DNA of 64,000 bases from Nonlabens spongiae (GCF_002117125.1 NZ_CP019344.1:3162501-3226500); one strand, 5' to 3'; shown: positions 1 to 8,153, numbered from the stretch's first letter. Numbers and translations: made by a program. The notes: generated from the sequence alone by a model not told the origin.

Positions 1-223
1 TATTTCTAATCAATTCCAGTTCACCGATACTAAGAAACAATTTCAGATAGTTAAGAGTTTTAGCTGCCTTAGATTCGCACGTAATCACATTTATGTTCTC
101 ATAGAGGCCTACATCTTTGATTGTACGTGATTGAATAATGGGAGATTCAATCTTGTATTGAAAAATATCATAGAGGATTGTCATAAGGCCTGCATAGCTG
201 CCGTCGTAAGTTATGTAATTCAT
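1..223 (-). CDS. DUF4130/TIGR03915-type DNA metabolism protein, N-terminal part (cut by window edge)
   Basis: The first 74 codons of a leftward gene are present; the rest lies outside the window. It begins MNYITYDGSYAGLMT, the typical opening of the family named probable DNA metabolism protein (TIGR03915, DUF4130), which is usually found beside the radical SAM protein encoded just upstream here. The start ATG (221-223) shares one base with the TGA stop (223-225) of that gene, so the two are probably translationally coupled. Biochemical function is not established for the family; a DNA repair or modification role is inferred from the pairing. Confidence 0.75.
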   Translation of the reverse strand, partial: MNYITYDGSYAGLMTILYDIFQYKIESPIIQSRTIKDVGLYENINVITCESKAAKTLNYLKLFLSIGELELIRN

Positions 224-1482
224 CAGAACAGAGTTAGTTGATAATTGAAGTACTTTGAATACTTTGAATTTGATTCTAAAAGAATGTTTTGTTTTAGTTT
301 AAATGGGTCAATATCATTTGAATAGTGTATTTTGGAATTGCAACTGATGAAATATTTTGCTCGATTTAATGCAATCCCGAACGACTGCAAGTGTTGCCAG
401 TTCAATTGACGATGTCTTCTGCCTTCTACAATTTTATGGACAGATTTTAACCCCACTCCTGGGATCCTTTTCAATAGTTCTTTTGGTGCCTTGTTAATGT
501 CTATAGGAAACTGAGACATATTTCTAAGTGCCCAAGAAAGTTTTGGATCAATGTCCATATCCAGGTTTAAAGAATTTTCATTTACAATTTCGCTCACCTC
601 AAATCCATAAAATCTAATTAGCCAATCTGCTTGATATAATCTATTTTCCCTCATCATAGGAACTTGAGTTCCTAATGATGGTAACCGATCATCATCTGTT
701 ACTGGAACGTAACCTGAATAATAGACACGTTTCATATTGTATTTCTTATAGAAAAAATTTGCAGAGTACATTATATCCCTATCACTTTCGCCAGTTGCTC
801 CAATAATCATTTGTGTACTTTGACCGGCAGGAGCGTATGCAGGAATTCTGCGAGACTTCTCTTTCTCATGTTTGTATTCTTGAATAGCGTTGTTAACTGC
901 CTTCATGGGTTGTATAAAATCCTTATGATTTTTCTCAGGTGCCAAGAGCTTAAGTCCTTCTTTAGTTGGAATTTCTATATTAACTGATAATCTATCTGCA
1001 TATAGTCCAGCCTCGTGCATAAGTTCATCACTAGCCCCTGGTATGGATTTAAGGTGAATATATCCATTGAAATTTTCTTCTAGTCTAAGTTTCTTAGCTA
1101 CACGAATTAATCTTTCCATAGTAGTGTCTGGACTCTTGAAAATTCCTGAGCTAAGAAATAATCCTTCTATATAGTTTCTTCGGTAGAAGTTAATAGTCAG
1201 ATCAACGACTTCTTGAACTGAAAATGCTGCACGCTTTATATCATTTGATCTTCTAGTAACACAGTAGGCACAATCAAAAATGCATACATTAGTTAATAGA
1301 ATCTTTAGAAGAGAGACACAGCGTCCATCTTGCGTATAACTGTGACAGATACCCATTCCATCTGAATTCCCCAGTCCATTATTCTTATTTTTTCGTCTGC
1401 TACCACTACTGCTACAACTCACGTCATACTTTGCAGCATCAGCTAATATTTCTAATTTCTCTTTGACTCTATCAAAATTCAT
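223..1482 (-). CDS. Putative DNA modification/repair radical SAM protein (TIGR03916-like)
   Basis: A 419-aa protein with a CX3CX2C cluster (Cys67, Cys71, Cys74 in NVCIFDCAYC) that should bind the 4Fe-4S cluster of radical SAM enzymes. Near the C-terminus a helix-hairpin-helix DNA-binding motif is visible (LLKRIPGVGLKSVHKIV). This combination defines the family annotated as putative DNA modification/repair radical SAM protein. The gene starts 1 bp after the stop of the DnaE2-like polymerase gene and overlaps its DUF4130 partner by one base, so it belongs to the same leftward damage-response operon. The reaction is unknown. The family assignment is strong; a role in lesion processing is inferred from context. 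Confidence 0.85.
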   Translation of the reverse strand: MNFDRVKEKLEILADAAKYDVSCSSSGSRRKNKNNGLGNSDGMGICHSYTQDGRCVSLLKILLTNVCIFDCAYCVTRRSNDIKRAAFSVQEVVDLTINFYRRNYIEGLFLSSGIFKSPDTTMERLIRVAKKLRLEENFNGYIHLKSIPGASDELMHEAGLYADRLSVNIEIPTKEGLKLLAPEKNHKDFIQPMKAVNNAIQEYKHEKEKSRRIPAYAPAGQSTQMIIGATGESDRDIMYSANFFYKKYNMKRVYYSGYVPVTDDDRLPSLGTQVPMMRENRLYQADWLIRFYGFEVSEIVNENSLNLDMDIDPKLSWALRNMSQFPIDINKAPKELLKRIPGVGLKSVHKIVEGRRHRQLNWQHLQSFGIALNRAKYFISCNSKIHYSNDIDPFKLKQNILLESNSKYSKYFNYQLTLF

Positions 1483-1483
1483 T

Positions 1484-4400
1484 TCAACTATTTTTGTAAA
1501 ATCGGCTTGTTTGTAGGGTGTTATCGGGAAAAGTTATTTTTTTATACCCGTTACCATTTCCCATGCGTTTTTCTTTAAGGCTAATCTGTTTTTCTAAACG
1601 CTGCAAGGTTTGAGGATTTTCTTCAGCGTAACGTGGGTCTTGCATGTAATGACATTTTTCCATTTTGAGAACTTCAATGGAACAGAAGTCAAATTCTTCA
1701 ACAACCTTTCCATAAATTTTATAAACGCTCGGTCCTCTAAAGGTGATTTTTGAGGCTATTTGAGGAAACATGACAGTGTCAAAAAACTCTCCTTTTAAAT
1801 CGAGAAATGTTCCAAATTGCATGCGTTTCCCGTTCTTAGTGTGCGTAGTTTTGATATTTACGGAATAGCCATAAATCAATATATTTTTGCCTACTAGTGT
1901 TACAATATCCTCTCTCGTTAGCTGATTTTTAAGCTGCTCTGACAACAGATTGAAATGAGAGCTAAGTGGAAATCCCAGTACTTCAAATTGCTCGAATGCA
2001 AGCTCTAAATCTGAGCTTTTCAAGCTTGGTATTTTATTTAAGTCAAATGTTTGATGAAAAAGTTTTTTTTGGAGAGTAGGCTTCATCAACTTATCCAATT
2101 TTAAATGTGCTTGCCAAAGAAGTTCGTATCGATCTAGCCCAGTAAACCTGAATGCATTGATTCTAGTCAGTATTGAGATTTGTTCAATCCCTACAAAAAC
2201 TCTATTGAGAAAATTATCTAAATCTTCAAATAGGCCATTTCTTTCACGCTCAGTGACGATCTGGATCATTGTTTTTTTTTCTAATTGTTTGAGATAGCTA
2301 AAACCCAGGTAGATCGTTTTTCCTTTTATAATATTTTTGATGTCACTACTATTAATACAAGGTGGTTCTATGTGCGCGCCACACATCTTGGCTTCGTGAA
2401 CATAAAGCTCTGGCTTATAAAACCCGCCGCCGTTATTTAGAGTGGCTGTCATGTACTCCAGTGGGAAATAACATTTCAAGTAGAGGCTCTGGTAACTTTC
2501 TACGGCGTAGGATGCAGAGTGACCTTTCGCGAAAGCGTAACCGGCAAAACTTTTAATTTGATTCCAGATTTCTTTTGCTTGGTCAGGATCGCGGCCGTGT
2601 TTCTCACAATTCCTGAAATAGTTGCGTTCTACTTGCTTAAACTCTTTACGAGAGCGGTATTTGCCACTCATACCACGTCTCAAGATATCAGCCTCTGCGA
2701 GAGAAAGTTTAGCATAAATATGAGCGACTTTAATAACGTCTTCTTGATACACCATGATGCCATAGGTGTCAGGCATTATCTTATTCATTATGGGATGAGC
2801 CTCTTTGCGTTTCTCTGGAAACCGGGTGCGTAGAATAAATTCCCGCATCATACCGCTCTGAGCCACACCTGGACGGATCACGGAGCTCGCAGCTACTAAA
2901 CCGAGATAGTCATTTGTCGCGAGCTTACTGAGTAGCATGCGCATAGCAGGTGACTCTATGTAAAAGCAACCTATGCATTTTGCCTGCGCGATCATGTTAT
3001 TAATATTAGGATCTTGCATAATTTTTTTTACATCTTTTCTCAAATCCATGACTTCAGCTCCCGGTTGATTATACTTGATTATCTCAAGTGTGTCCCTAAT
3101 CTTTCCCAATCCTCGCTGGGCAAGGATATCAAACTTATGTATACCTGCATCTTCTGCAATATGCATGTCAAACTGGACGGTAGGGTAGCCTTTGGGCGGT
3201 AATGTGGTGGCACTATAATAGTGTATGGGCTTTTCTGTAATGAGAATCCCTCCAGCATGGATGCTTACATAGTTGGGCATATCATGCAATTCAGATCCAT
3301 ATTTGAGCACTAGGTCATGTATCTCATCGCCGGTTTTGCCTTGGGGAGGCATGGATGTGAGTTTATCTATGTCTGATTTAGGAAGTCCAAAAACTTTCCC
3401 TAATTCTCTCACGACCGCCCGAAACTGAAACGTGTTATAGGTCCCGAGCAACGCCACATTTTCAAATTCATCAAAAATAAATCGAGTGATATCTTCGCGA
3501 TCGTCCCATGAAAAATCTATGTCAAAATCTGGGGGGCTGGTACGATAATCGTTGATGAAACGCTCAAAATAAAGATCTAATTCAATAGGGTCAACATCTG
3601 TTATTTCAAGCAAGTAGGCTATGATACTATTTGCCCCACTACCTCTACCTACATAGAAATATCCCTGCTGTCGGGCATATTGACAAATACGCCAGTTGAT
3701 CAAAAAATAACCTACAAACTCCTTTTTGATTACTGTACTGATTTCTTTTTCTACCCGTACCCTTATTTCTTCATTTTCACAGCCGTAACGTTTTTCAATT
3801 CCCTGCTCTACAAGCTCTCTGAGTTTGTGTATATCTGCATCATAATTAAATTTTTCAGTTCTGTGATAAGTTTTTTGATTTGCATTTAAGTTTTTAGATT
3901 CAAAATTGAAGTCTATACTACAACGCCTGAGCAGGTTCTCAGTGTTGGTCAGTATATGTTCATATCCTTCAAAAATTGCTCTGATATGATGTGGCGATCT
4001 CATGATCTCTTCTGGTGAACCTTGCTGCTCTACAGGCAATTGGCTCAGTAGGATGTTGAGATCTATGCAGCGCAGTAGTCTGTGCTTGTTAAAGTCTCTT
4101 TTGTTTCTAAAAGTTACCGTTTCTAGTAATATATGCTTGTCTTTAAGATCATGATAGCTACTGAAGGGCAGTTTTCTTAAGCTTGAATGTGATATTCCTA
4201 TGTATTCGCTTTCGCGAAAGCGAGATAACTTCAGTTTCTCAACTTGTTTCAATGGATATATAAAATACACACTGTCTAGATCAGGTGCATGTTCTGGTAG
4301 ATCAATCTTATTTTCAAGGTGCTTAGAAAGAAACCTGTTTAGATTTAAATAACCTTCATTATTTCTAGCTATACCTACATATAATTGCTGATGTTCATTT

Positions 4401-4594
4401 CTGAAATCAATGCCTATAACAGGTTTTTCACGCTCGTTGTGTAAGAGTCGCACAAAATTGAGAGCGGCACTCGTACTATTAATATCAGTCAAGACAATCG
4501 TATTGAGTTCATGCTGCCTCGCGAGTTCTATGAGATCTTCTTCAGAAAAAGTGCCATAACGCAGAGAAAAATAGGTGTGGTTGTTCAGGTACAT
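1484..4594 (-). CDS. dnaE2: Error-prone DNA polymerase III alpha subunit (DnaE2/ImuC-like)
   Basis: A 1036-aa C-family polymerase, shorter than replicative DnaE. The polymerase active-site segment PPDFDIDFSWDD (DxD aspartates) and the third-acid region KFDILAQRGLGKI are present, and an OB-fold-like segment (IYGYSVNIKTTH onward) follows near the C-terminus. The N-terminal PHP domain is degraded: the usual HxH is replaced in LNNHTYFS, and the TDH motif reads TDI, so PHP proofreading is probably absent. It sits 2 bp after a Y-family polymerase gene, as in DnaE2/ImuB mutasomes. Two copies of the dispersed palindrome lie in the coding sequence (4207-4222 encoding RFRES; 2524-2537 encoding AFAKG in the conserved AGYxFxK motif). 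Translesion synthesis on damaged DNA is the inferred role. Confidence 0.88.
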   Translation of the reverse strand: MYLNNHTYFSLRYGTFSEEDLIELARQHELNTIVLTDINSTSAALNFVRLLHNEREKPVIGIDFRNEHQQLYVGIARNNEGYLNLNRFLSKHLENKIDLPEHAPDLDSVYFIYPLKQVEKLKLSRFRESEYIGISHSSLRKLPFSSYHDLKDKHILLETVTFRNKRDFNKHRLLRCIDLNILLSQLPVEQQGSPEEIMRSPHHIRAIFEGYEHILTNTENLLRRCSIDFNFESKNLNANQKTYHRTEKFNYDADIHKLRELVEQGIEKRYGCENEEIRVRVEKEISTVIKKEFVGYFLINWRICQYARQQGYFYVGRGSGANSIIAYLLEITDVDPIELDLYFERFINDYRTSPPDFDIDFSWDDREDITRFIFDEFENVALLGTYNTFQFRAVVRELGKVFGLPKSDIDKLTSMPPQGKTGDEIHDLVLKYGSELHDMPNYVSIHAGGILITEKPIHYYSATTLPPKGYPTVQFDMHIAEDAGIHKFDILAQRGLGKIRDTLEIIKYNQPGAEVMDLRKDVKKIMQDPNINNMIAQAKCIGCFYIESPAMRMLLSKLATNDYLGLVAASSVIRPGVAQSGMMREFILRTRFPEKRKEAHPIMNKIMPDTYGIMVYQEDVIKVAHIYAKLSLAEADILRRGMSGKYRSRKEFKQVERNYFRNCEKHGRDPDQAKEIWNQIKSFAGYAFAKGHSASYAVESYQSLYLKCYFPLEYMTATLNNGGGFYKPELYVHEAKMCGAHIEPPCINSSDIKNIIKGKTIYLGFSYLKQLEKKTMIQIVTERERNGLFEDLDNFLNRVFVGIEQISILTRINAFRFTGLDRYELLWQAHLKLDKLMKPTLQKKLFHQTFDLNKIPSLKSSDLELAFEQFEVLGFPLSSHFNLLSEQLKNQLTREDIVTLVGKNILIYGYSVNIKTTHTKNGKRMQFGTFLDLKGEFFDTVMFPQIASKITFRGPSVYKIYGKVVEEFDFCSIEVLKMEKCHYMQDPRYAEENPQTLQRLEKQISLKEKRMGNGNGYKKITFPDNTLQTSRFYKNS
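2524..2537. repeat. Dispersed palindrome copy (14-bp form) inside dnaE2
   Basis: CTTTCGCGAAAGCG, core intact, left end trimmed. Read on the minus strand it encodes AFAKG inside the conserved DnaE motif around residues 686-691. Confidence 0.85.
4207..4222. repeat. Dispersed palindrome, full 16-bp copy inside dnaE2
   Basis: CGCTTTCGCGAAAGCG. On the minus strand it encodes RFRES near residue 125 of the polymerase. Confidence 0.9.
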
Positions 4595-4596
4595 AA

Positions 4597-5814
4597 CTAC
4601 TGTTTTCTGTGAGCGAGTACTACGGGTGGTAACCCGTTGAATGGATTGATCATTCTACCTATGGTACGAGCCTCCATGCCAGAGGCCTTAATTACTGTGC
4701 GATCACCGTATTTTTCTCTGATGTTATCTAGTGCGTTGTAGAGATTTATAGCTGTTTCATTATCGTCGAAAAGATTGATTTGATAATGACCGCTTACCAA
4801 ATGTGAGAATCTAATCCCTATGAGCCTTACCAGCAGTCTACGATTATAGAGCCTCTTGAAAAGTTCAAGAATTTTAGGTATCAAAATATGATCTGCACTA
4901 CAAAAAGGAATTCGCAATTGCTTAGAGTACGTATTAAAGTCTGAGTATTTAATTCTAACGGTAATGCAGGCTGTTAACTTGTTTCCCCTACGTAATTGAT
5001 ATGCTAGATTTTCGGTCATGGCTATGAGGATAGATTTCAGCTTACCCACGTCTATAGTGTCTTTGTCAAAGGTGCGTTCAGTACTTATAGACTTACGCTC
5101 ATTAAAAGCTATAACTGGCCTGGGATCGATTCCTTGAGCCCTACGCCAGATTAGGCTACCGTTTTTTCCCAGCACACTGACCATCATATTTTCCTCAAAC
5201 TCTTGGATAGTCCGTATTTTTTTTATTCCCAGATGCCTAAGAGTTTGATAGGTTTTATCACCTACTTGAGGGATTTTTTTAATTGACAATGGTGCCATAA
5301 AGCTTTTTTCTTTACCAAAATCAATCATCTTTTGATTGTTGGGTTTAGCTTCTCCAGTGGCGATTTTAGAAACAATTTTTGTCGCGGATAGTCCAAATGA
5401 TATAGGCAGACCTGTTTCTTTCAAGATCCGCTCACGCATTTCTGTGGCAAATTTGTAGCAGCCATAAAAACGATCCATCCCTGTAAGATCTGCATAGAAT
5501 TCATCGATACTAGATTTTTCAAATAATGGAGTTTCTTCTTTAATGATCTCAGTTACCAGGTCTGAATGTTTTGAGTAGATTCCAGCATTCCCTTTTATAC
5601 AGATGGCTTCAGGGCATAACTGTCTCGCCATCTTCATGGACATACCGCTATGCACTCCGTATTTTCTAGTTTCATAGCTGCAAGCCGCAACCACACCGCG
5701 ATCACTCAGTCCCCCTACTAATAAAGGCTTGTCCTTGAGGCGTGAATCTATTTTGCGCTCAACAGATACATAGAATGTGTCAAGGTCCAAATGGATGATA
5801 CTTCTTTTAAGCAT
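4597..5814 (-). CDS. dinB: Y-family DNA polymerase (DinB/Pol IV type)
   Basis: A 405-aa Y-family polymerase from the ATG at 5814; a TTG four codons upstream is possible but less likely. Catalytic acids are conserved: Asp10 in IIHLDLDTF and Asp104-Glu105 in SSIDEFYAD, with Tyr15 at the steric-gate position. It should therefore be an active polymerase, unlike classical ImuB proteins that lost these residues. A clamp-binding pentapeptide QINLF lies at about residue 345. The gene is followed after 2 bp by the DnaE2-like gene, indicating a two-polymerase translesion module. An apparent intrinsic terminator stands just upstream (5848-5876). Confidence 0.9.
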   Translation of the reverse strand: MLKRSIIHLDLDTFYVSVERKIDSRLKDKPLLVGGLSDRGVVAACSYETRKYGVHSGMSMKMARQLCPEAICIKGNAGIYSKHSDLVTEIIKEETPLFEKSSIDEFYADLTGMDRFYGCYKFATEMRERILKETGLPISFGLSATKIVSKIATGEAKPNNQKMIDFGKEKSFMAPLSIKKIPQVGDKTYQTLRHLGIKKIRTIQEFEENMMVSVLGKNGSLIWRRAQGIDPRPVIAFNERKSISTERTFDKDTIDVGKLKSILIAMTENLAYQLRRGNKLTACITVRIKYSDFNTYSKQLRIPFCSADHILIPKILELFKRLYNRRLLVRLIGIRFSHLVSGHYQINLFDDNETAINLYNALDNIREKYGDRTVIKASGMEARTIGRMINPFNGLPPVVLAHRKQ

Positions 5815-5847
5815 TTGGATTTTCAATTTTTAGGAAATAGGGTGGTC

Positions 5848-5876
5848 AAAAAACCTCACAATCATAGAGTGTGAGG
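5848..5876 (-). terminator. Intrinsic terminator or attenuator inside the mutagenesis operon
   Basis: On the minus strand a perfect 7-bp stem CCTCACA / TGTGAGG with a 9-nt loop (5870-5876 with 5854-5860) is followed by six T residues. It lies between the 97-aa gene and the polymerase genes, with only about 33 bp from the T run to the polymerase ATG. Confidence 0.6.
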
Positions 5877-5931
5877 TCAGTTTTTGCAGAACAACTATTA
5901 ACAGAAGCCCTCGCATTAAATCATAGACTAT

Positions 5932-6225
5932 CTAATCGTCGATATTTCTAATTACTAAATCATAAATGGTTGGCTCTATATGGTCTACAAAGTCCTCTTT
6001 CTCGGAGTCGGTTGCAAAAAGTATTTGATTTTGCGTAATTAACTCATTGAGCGTATGATAGATCCTCTGGACAAGGTCTTCAGTATCTGCAACTTTCTCT
6101 TTCCATGACATTTTAATGTCAAAGCTCGTTAAATTTTGAATCTTGTGCTTCTTCCGTTTTACCATGATTTCTTGGACTCTTAAAGCTAATTGCTCTTTAA
6201 CTTTTTCAATATTCATAGGTTCCAT
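5932..6225 (-). CDS. Conserved-context 97-aa protein of the damage-response operon, function unknown
   Basis: A 97-aa, charged, mostly helical-looking soluble protein with no signal peptide, Cys cluster or recognised motif. A second in-frame ATG (MNIEKVKEQL) lies three codons in. It begins 3 bp after the stop of the SRAP gene, so it is almost certainly co-transcribed with it. Its place, between the regulator-proximal SRAP gene and the two polymerases, is where an accessory mutasome subunit would be expected, but there is no visible ImuA/RecA-like Walker motif and the protein is too short to be ImuA. I do not recognise the family. Confidence 0.7.
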   Translation of the reverse strand: MEPMNIEKVKEQLALRVQEIMVKRKKHKIQNLTSFDIKMSWKEKVADTEDLVQRIYHTLNELITQNQILFATDSEKEDFVDHIEPTIYDLVIRNIDD

Positions 6226-6228
6226 CGT

Positions 6229-7050
6229 TTAGAATAATACAAATTGATCACCTTCTACCAGTCGCTCTGCTTTGATGCTATATATATTATCTTCTTCATA
6301 TTTAACTTGATCATAAAAGGTACGGCCATGTTCTTTGTAAACGCTCTGACCTATAGGTTTCAGTAAAGTAATACCTGTGGCGTCAGGTGATTTAATTTTT
6401 TTTGAAATTGGATAAGCATTGAAATATTTGGGATCAAAAGGCTTCATAATTTGGTTGAGTTTCGATTTTGGTAAATCAGTGTTCAACCATTCTTCTTCTT
6501 GAATTTTTGTTAGGGCTAACGGTGACCTGTGATGACCTATCCTTTGCATTAAGCGGTTTGCAGCTGTTGTGACTATGGCAACCGTATGATGTATTTTACC
6601 TGTAAGTGGATTTTCCCAAGTATCGTAAATTCCAGCAAGTGCAAAGGGTTGTGATTTACCTGTAGGGTACACCAGGAAAGGTTTATTGAGTTTTTCATAC
6701 TTAGACCCTTCAATAAATGCATCCACTATAACCAGACAGCGTTGTGATTTAATTGCTTTTCTGAACATTGGTTTTTGATGTATTTCTTGAGGGCCTATAT
6801 AATGTGGATCATTATCTAAGTTATTTGAGCCTTCAGCACGAGCATTAATTATATACGTTTGCTTATGAGCCCAGGAAGGGGTGAAGCCCAAAGTGAAATT
6901 TTGTATGTGATTAGGGTGTTCACAAGTAATTACTGGGACTTTGTTCCCAGCACTAATATTTACATTTTCAAAAGGCTGATCAATGTAAGATGCATTGAAC
7001 CTTTTCTCTACAATGCGGTGATTTGATAATAAAGTTGCTCTTCCACACAT
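6229..7050 (-). CDS. SOS response-associated peptidase (SRAP/YedK/HMCES family)
   Basis: From the ATG at 7050 the protein is 273 aa and begins MCGRA, placing the catalytic Cys at position 2 after Met removal, as required in SRAP proteins; an upstream in-frame TTG at 7101 is therefore not the start. Other family landmarks are the NARAE segment, RCLVIVDAFIEG carrying the conserved Glu, and HHRSPLAL carrying the active-site His. SRAP proteins form a stable thiazolidine cross-link with abasic sites in single-stranded DNA and shield them. It is the first gene of the leftward operon facing the S24 repressor, with about 50 nt of leader after the candidate -7 box. Confidence 0.92.
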   Translation of the reverse strand: MCGRATLLSNHRIVEKRFNASYIDQPFENVNISAGNKVPVITCEHPNHIQNFTLGFTPSWAHKQTYIINARAEGSNNLDNDPHYIGPQEIHQKPMFRKAIKSQRCLVIVDAFIEGSKYEKLNKPFLVYPTGKSQPFALAGIYDTWENPLTGKIHHTVAIVTTAANRLMQRIGHHRSPLALTKIQEEEWLNTDLPKSKLNQIMKPFDPKYFNAYPISKKIKSPDATGITLLKPIGQSVYKEHGRTFYDQVKYEEDNIYSIKAERLVEGDQFVLF

Positions 7051-7098
7051 AATCTTATAATTTGGAAATATTCCTATATCGGACTTAAATTTAGGATT

Positions 7099-7106
7099 CA
7101 AATATA
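7099..7106 (-). promoter_or_regulatory. Candidate -7 box of the SRAP-polymerase operon
   Basis: TATATTTG on the minus strand matches the Bacteroidetes TAnnTTTG box, about 49 nt before the SRAP ATG. No TTG lies at the usual distance, but operator copies cover the upstream region. Confidence 0.5.
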
Positions 7107-7107
7107 T

Positions 7108-7160
7108 GGAAATAATCCATTAATACGGAAATAATCCAATGTTAAAGTTGGATTATTTCC
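7108..7160. promoter_or_regulatory. Triple operator candidate between the S24 repressor and the mutagenesis operon
   Basis: Three copies of the 12-mer GGAAATAATCCA: direct copies at 7108-7119 and 7127-7138 and an inverted copy at 7149-7160. Each has a GGA-N5-TCC dyad. Copy 3 overlaps the -33 TTG of the repressor promoter, and copies 1 and 2 lie directly upstream of the SRAP operon -7 box. The arrangement fits repression of both directions by the S24 protein. Confidence 0.75.
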
Positions 7161-7177
7161 TAAACTCACTATATTTG
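7148..7177 (+). promoter_or_regulatory. Promoter of the S24 repressor gene
   Basis: TTG at 7148-7150, 19 bp, then TATATTTG at 7170-7177, a full match to the Bacteroidetes sigma consensus TTG/TAnnTTTG. Transcription should begin at or within a few bases of the ATG (7182), so the mRNA may be leaderless. Confidence 0.7.
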
Positions 7178-7181
7178 TGTC

Positions 7182-7955
7182 ATGGCAACAGAATTGACTA
7201 CCGAAGCAAAGCGATTTAAACAGATTAGAGAAGAACTATCAAAAACTCAGACTGAGTTTGCAAAGCTTCTCGATGCTGGAAGTACCACTGCAGATATTGA
7301 GCGTGGTAAAAAAAAGATAACCGGTAAAATTGTCTCTGAGCTTCTGAGACAATTTAATGTCAACCCTCTTTGGTTATATGGAACTAGTTACAACAAATAT
7401 TTAGAAACTGGGCGTTCCACCTCACCGCAAGTAATCACTATGGATACTAGTGATAGAGAAAATATGATCATGGTACCCATTAAAGCCAGTGCGGGATATG
7501 CCAGCAATATACAAGATACAGATTGGTATAATGAACTGCCCACGTTTTCTATCCCATTGCCTCAGTATAAAGAGGGAAGTTATAGGGCGTTTCAAGTAAA
7601 AGGGGATAGTATGTTGCCTGTATTACAGCCAGATGAGTGGGTCATGGGAAAGTCTGTTGAAAGTTTAAGACTAGCCACAGATAACCGAATTCACGTGGTT
7701 GTAACAAATGATAGTATATTAGTTAAGAAAATGCGTAAATCTGACTCGGCAAGATCTGTAAATCTTATTTCACTCAACAGAGAATACCCTGTCATAGAGC
7801 AGCCAGTCGGAGAAATTAAAGAATTATGGGAAGTGAACTCTAAGCTAAGTTTTGACTTAGATGTTCATGAGGGTGAAGAAGTATTAATGTCATTGAAGCA
7901 GGGGCTGGACAGACTACGTGAAGAAATTGCAAGTATCAAAGAAGGAGGCTCATAA
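7182..7955 (+). CDS. XRE-HTH / S24 peptidase transcriptional regulator (LexA/CI-like)
   Basis: A 257-aa protein with an N-terminal helix-turn-helix (about residues 8-65) and a C-terminal S24 self-cleavage domain. The Ala-Gly scissile pair is at 104-105 (KASAGYA), the nucleophile Ser143 is in KGDSM, and the general-base Lys is 182 or 183 in ILVKKM; these spacings resemble LexA and UmuD. RecA-stimulated autocleavage would derepress its targets. It is divergent from the SRAP-polymerase operon across an 80-130 bp region holding three repeated operator-like sites. A strong terminator follows the stop. It is probably the local SOS switch in place of canonical LexA, which I infer from context. Confidence 0.88.
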   Translation: MATELTTEAKRFKQIREELSKTQTEFAKLLDAGSTTADIERGKKKITGKIVSELLRQFNVNPLWLYGTSYNKYLETGRSTSPQVITMDTSDRENMIMVPIKASAGYASNIQDTDWYNELPTFSIPLPQYKEGSYRAFQVKGDSMLPVLQPDEWVMGKSVESLRLATDNRIHVVVTNDSILVKKMRKSDSARSVNLISLNREYPVIEQPVGEIKELWEVNSKLSFDLDVHEGEEVLMSLKQGLDRLREEIASIKEGGS

Positions 7956-7970
7956 AGCCTCCTTCTTTCT
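7940..7970 (+). terminator. Terminator of the S24 repressor gene
   Basis: Perfect 11-bp stem AGAAGGAGGCT / AGCCTCCTTCT (7940-7950, 7956-7966) with a 5-nt loop that contains the TAA-side of the stop codon, followed by a short T-rich run. Confidence 0.8.
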
Positions 7971-7985
7971 AAAATTACTTGATAG

Positions 7986-8153
7986 TTAGTCTGGATCTTC
8001 TTCTGTAGGGTTAGTGTCGTAACCTTCTTCATCTGTACCATCACTAACATCAGATTTCAACTGTTCTACTTCAACTTCTTTTTCCTCTCTACAACTCATT
8101 AAAGCAGGAGAAGCTACAAAAAGCGCGAGAGCTAGGTAAAGTATTCTATTCAT
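7986..8153 (-). CDS. Small acidic SCRE lipoprotein (55 aa)
   Basis: A 55-aa ORF, MNRILYLALALF onward, with a signal peptide and lipobox-like LMSC at residues 18-21, followed by REEKEVEVEQ and an acidic tail. The mature start SCREEKEVE closely resembles the SCRETEKETE and SCRETTEKEVE starts of the lipoproteins at 16176-16406 and 16518-16793, so the three look paralogous. They flank the large adhesin locus on both sides. The mature peptide is about 35 residues, highly acidic, without Cys other than the lipidation site. Function unknown; envelope localisation is inferred. Confidence 0.7.
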   Translation of the reverse strand: MNRILYLALALFVASPALMSCREEKEVEVEQLKSDVSDGTDEEGYDTNPTEEDPD

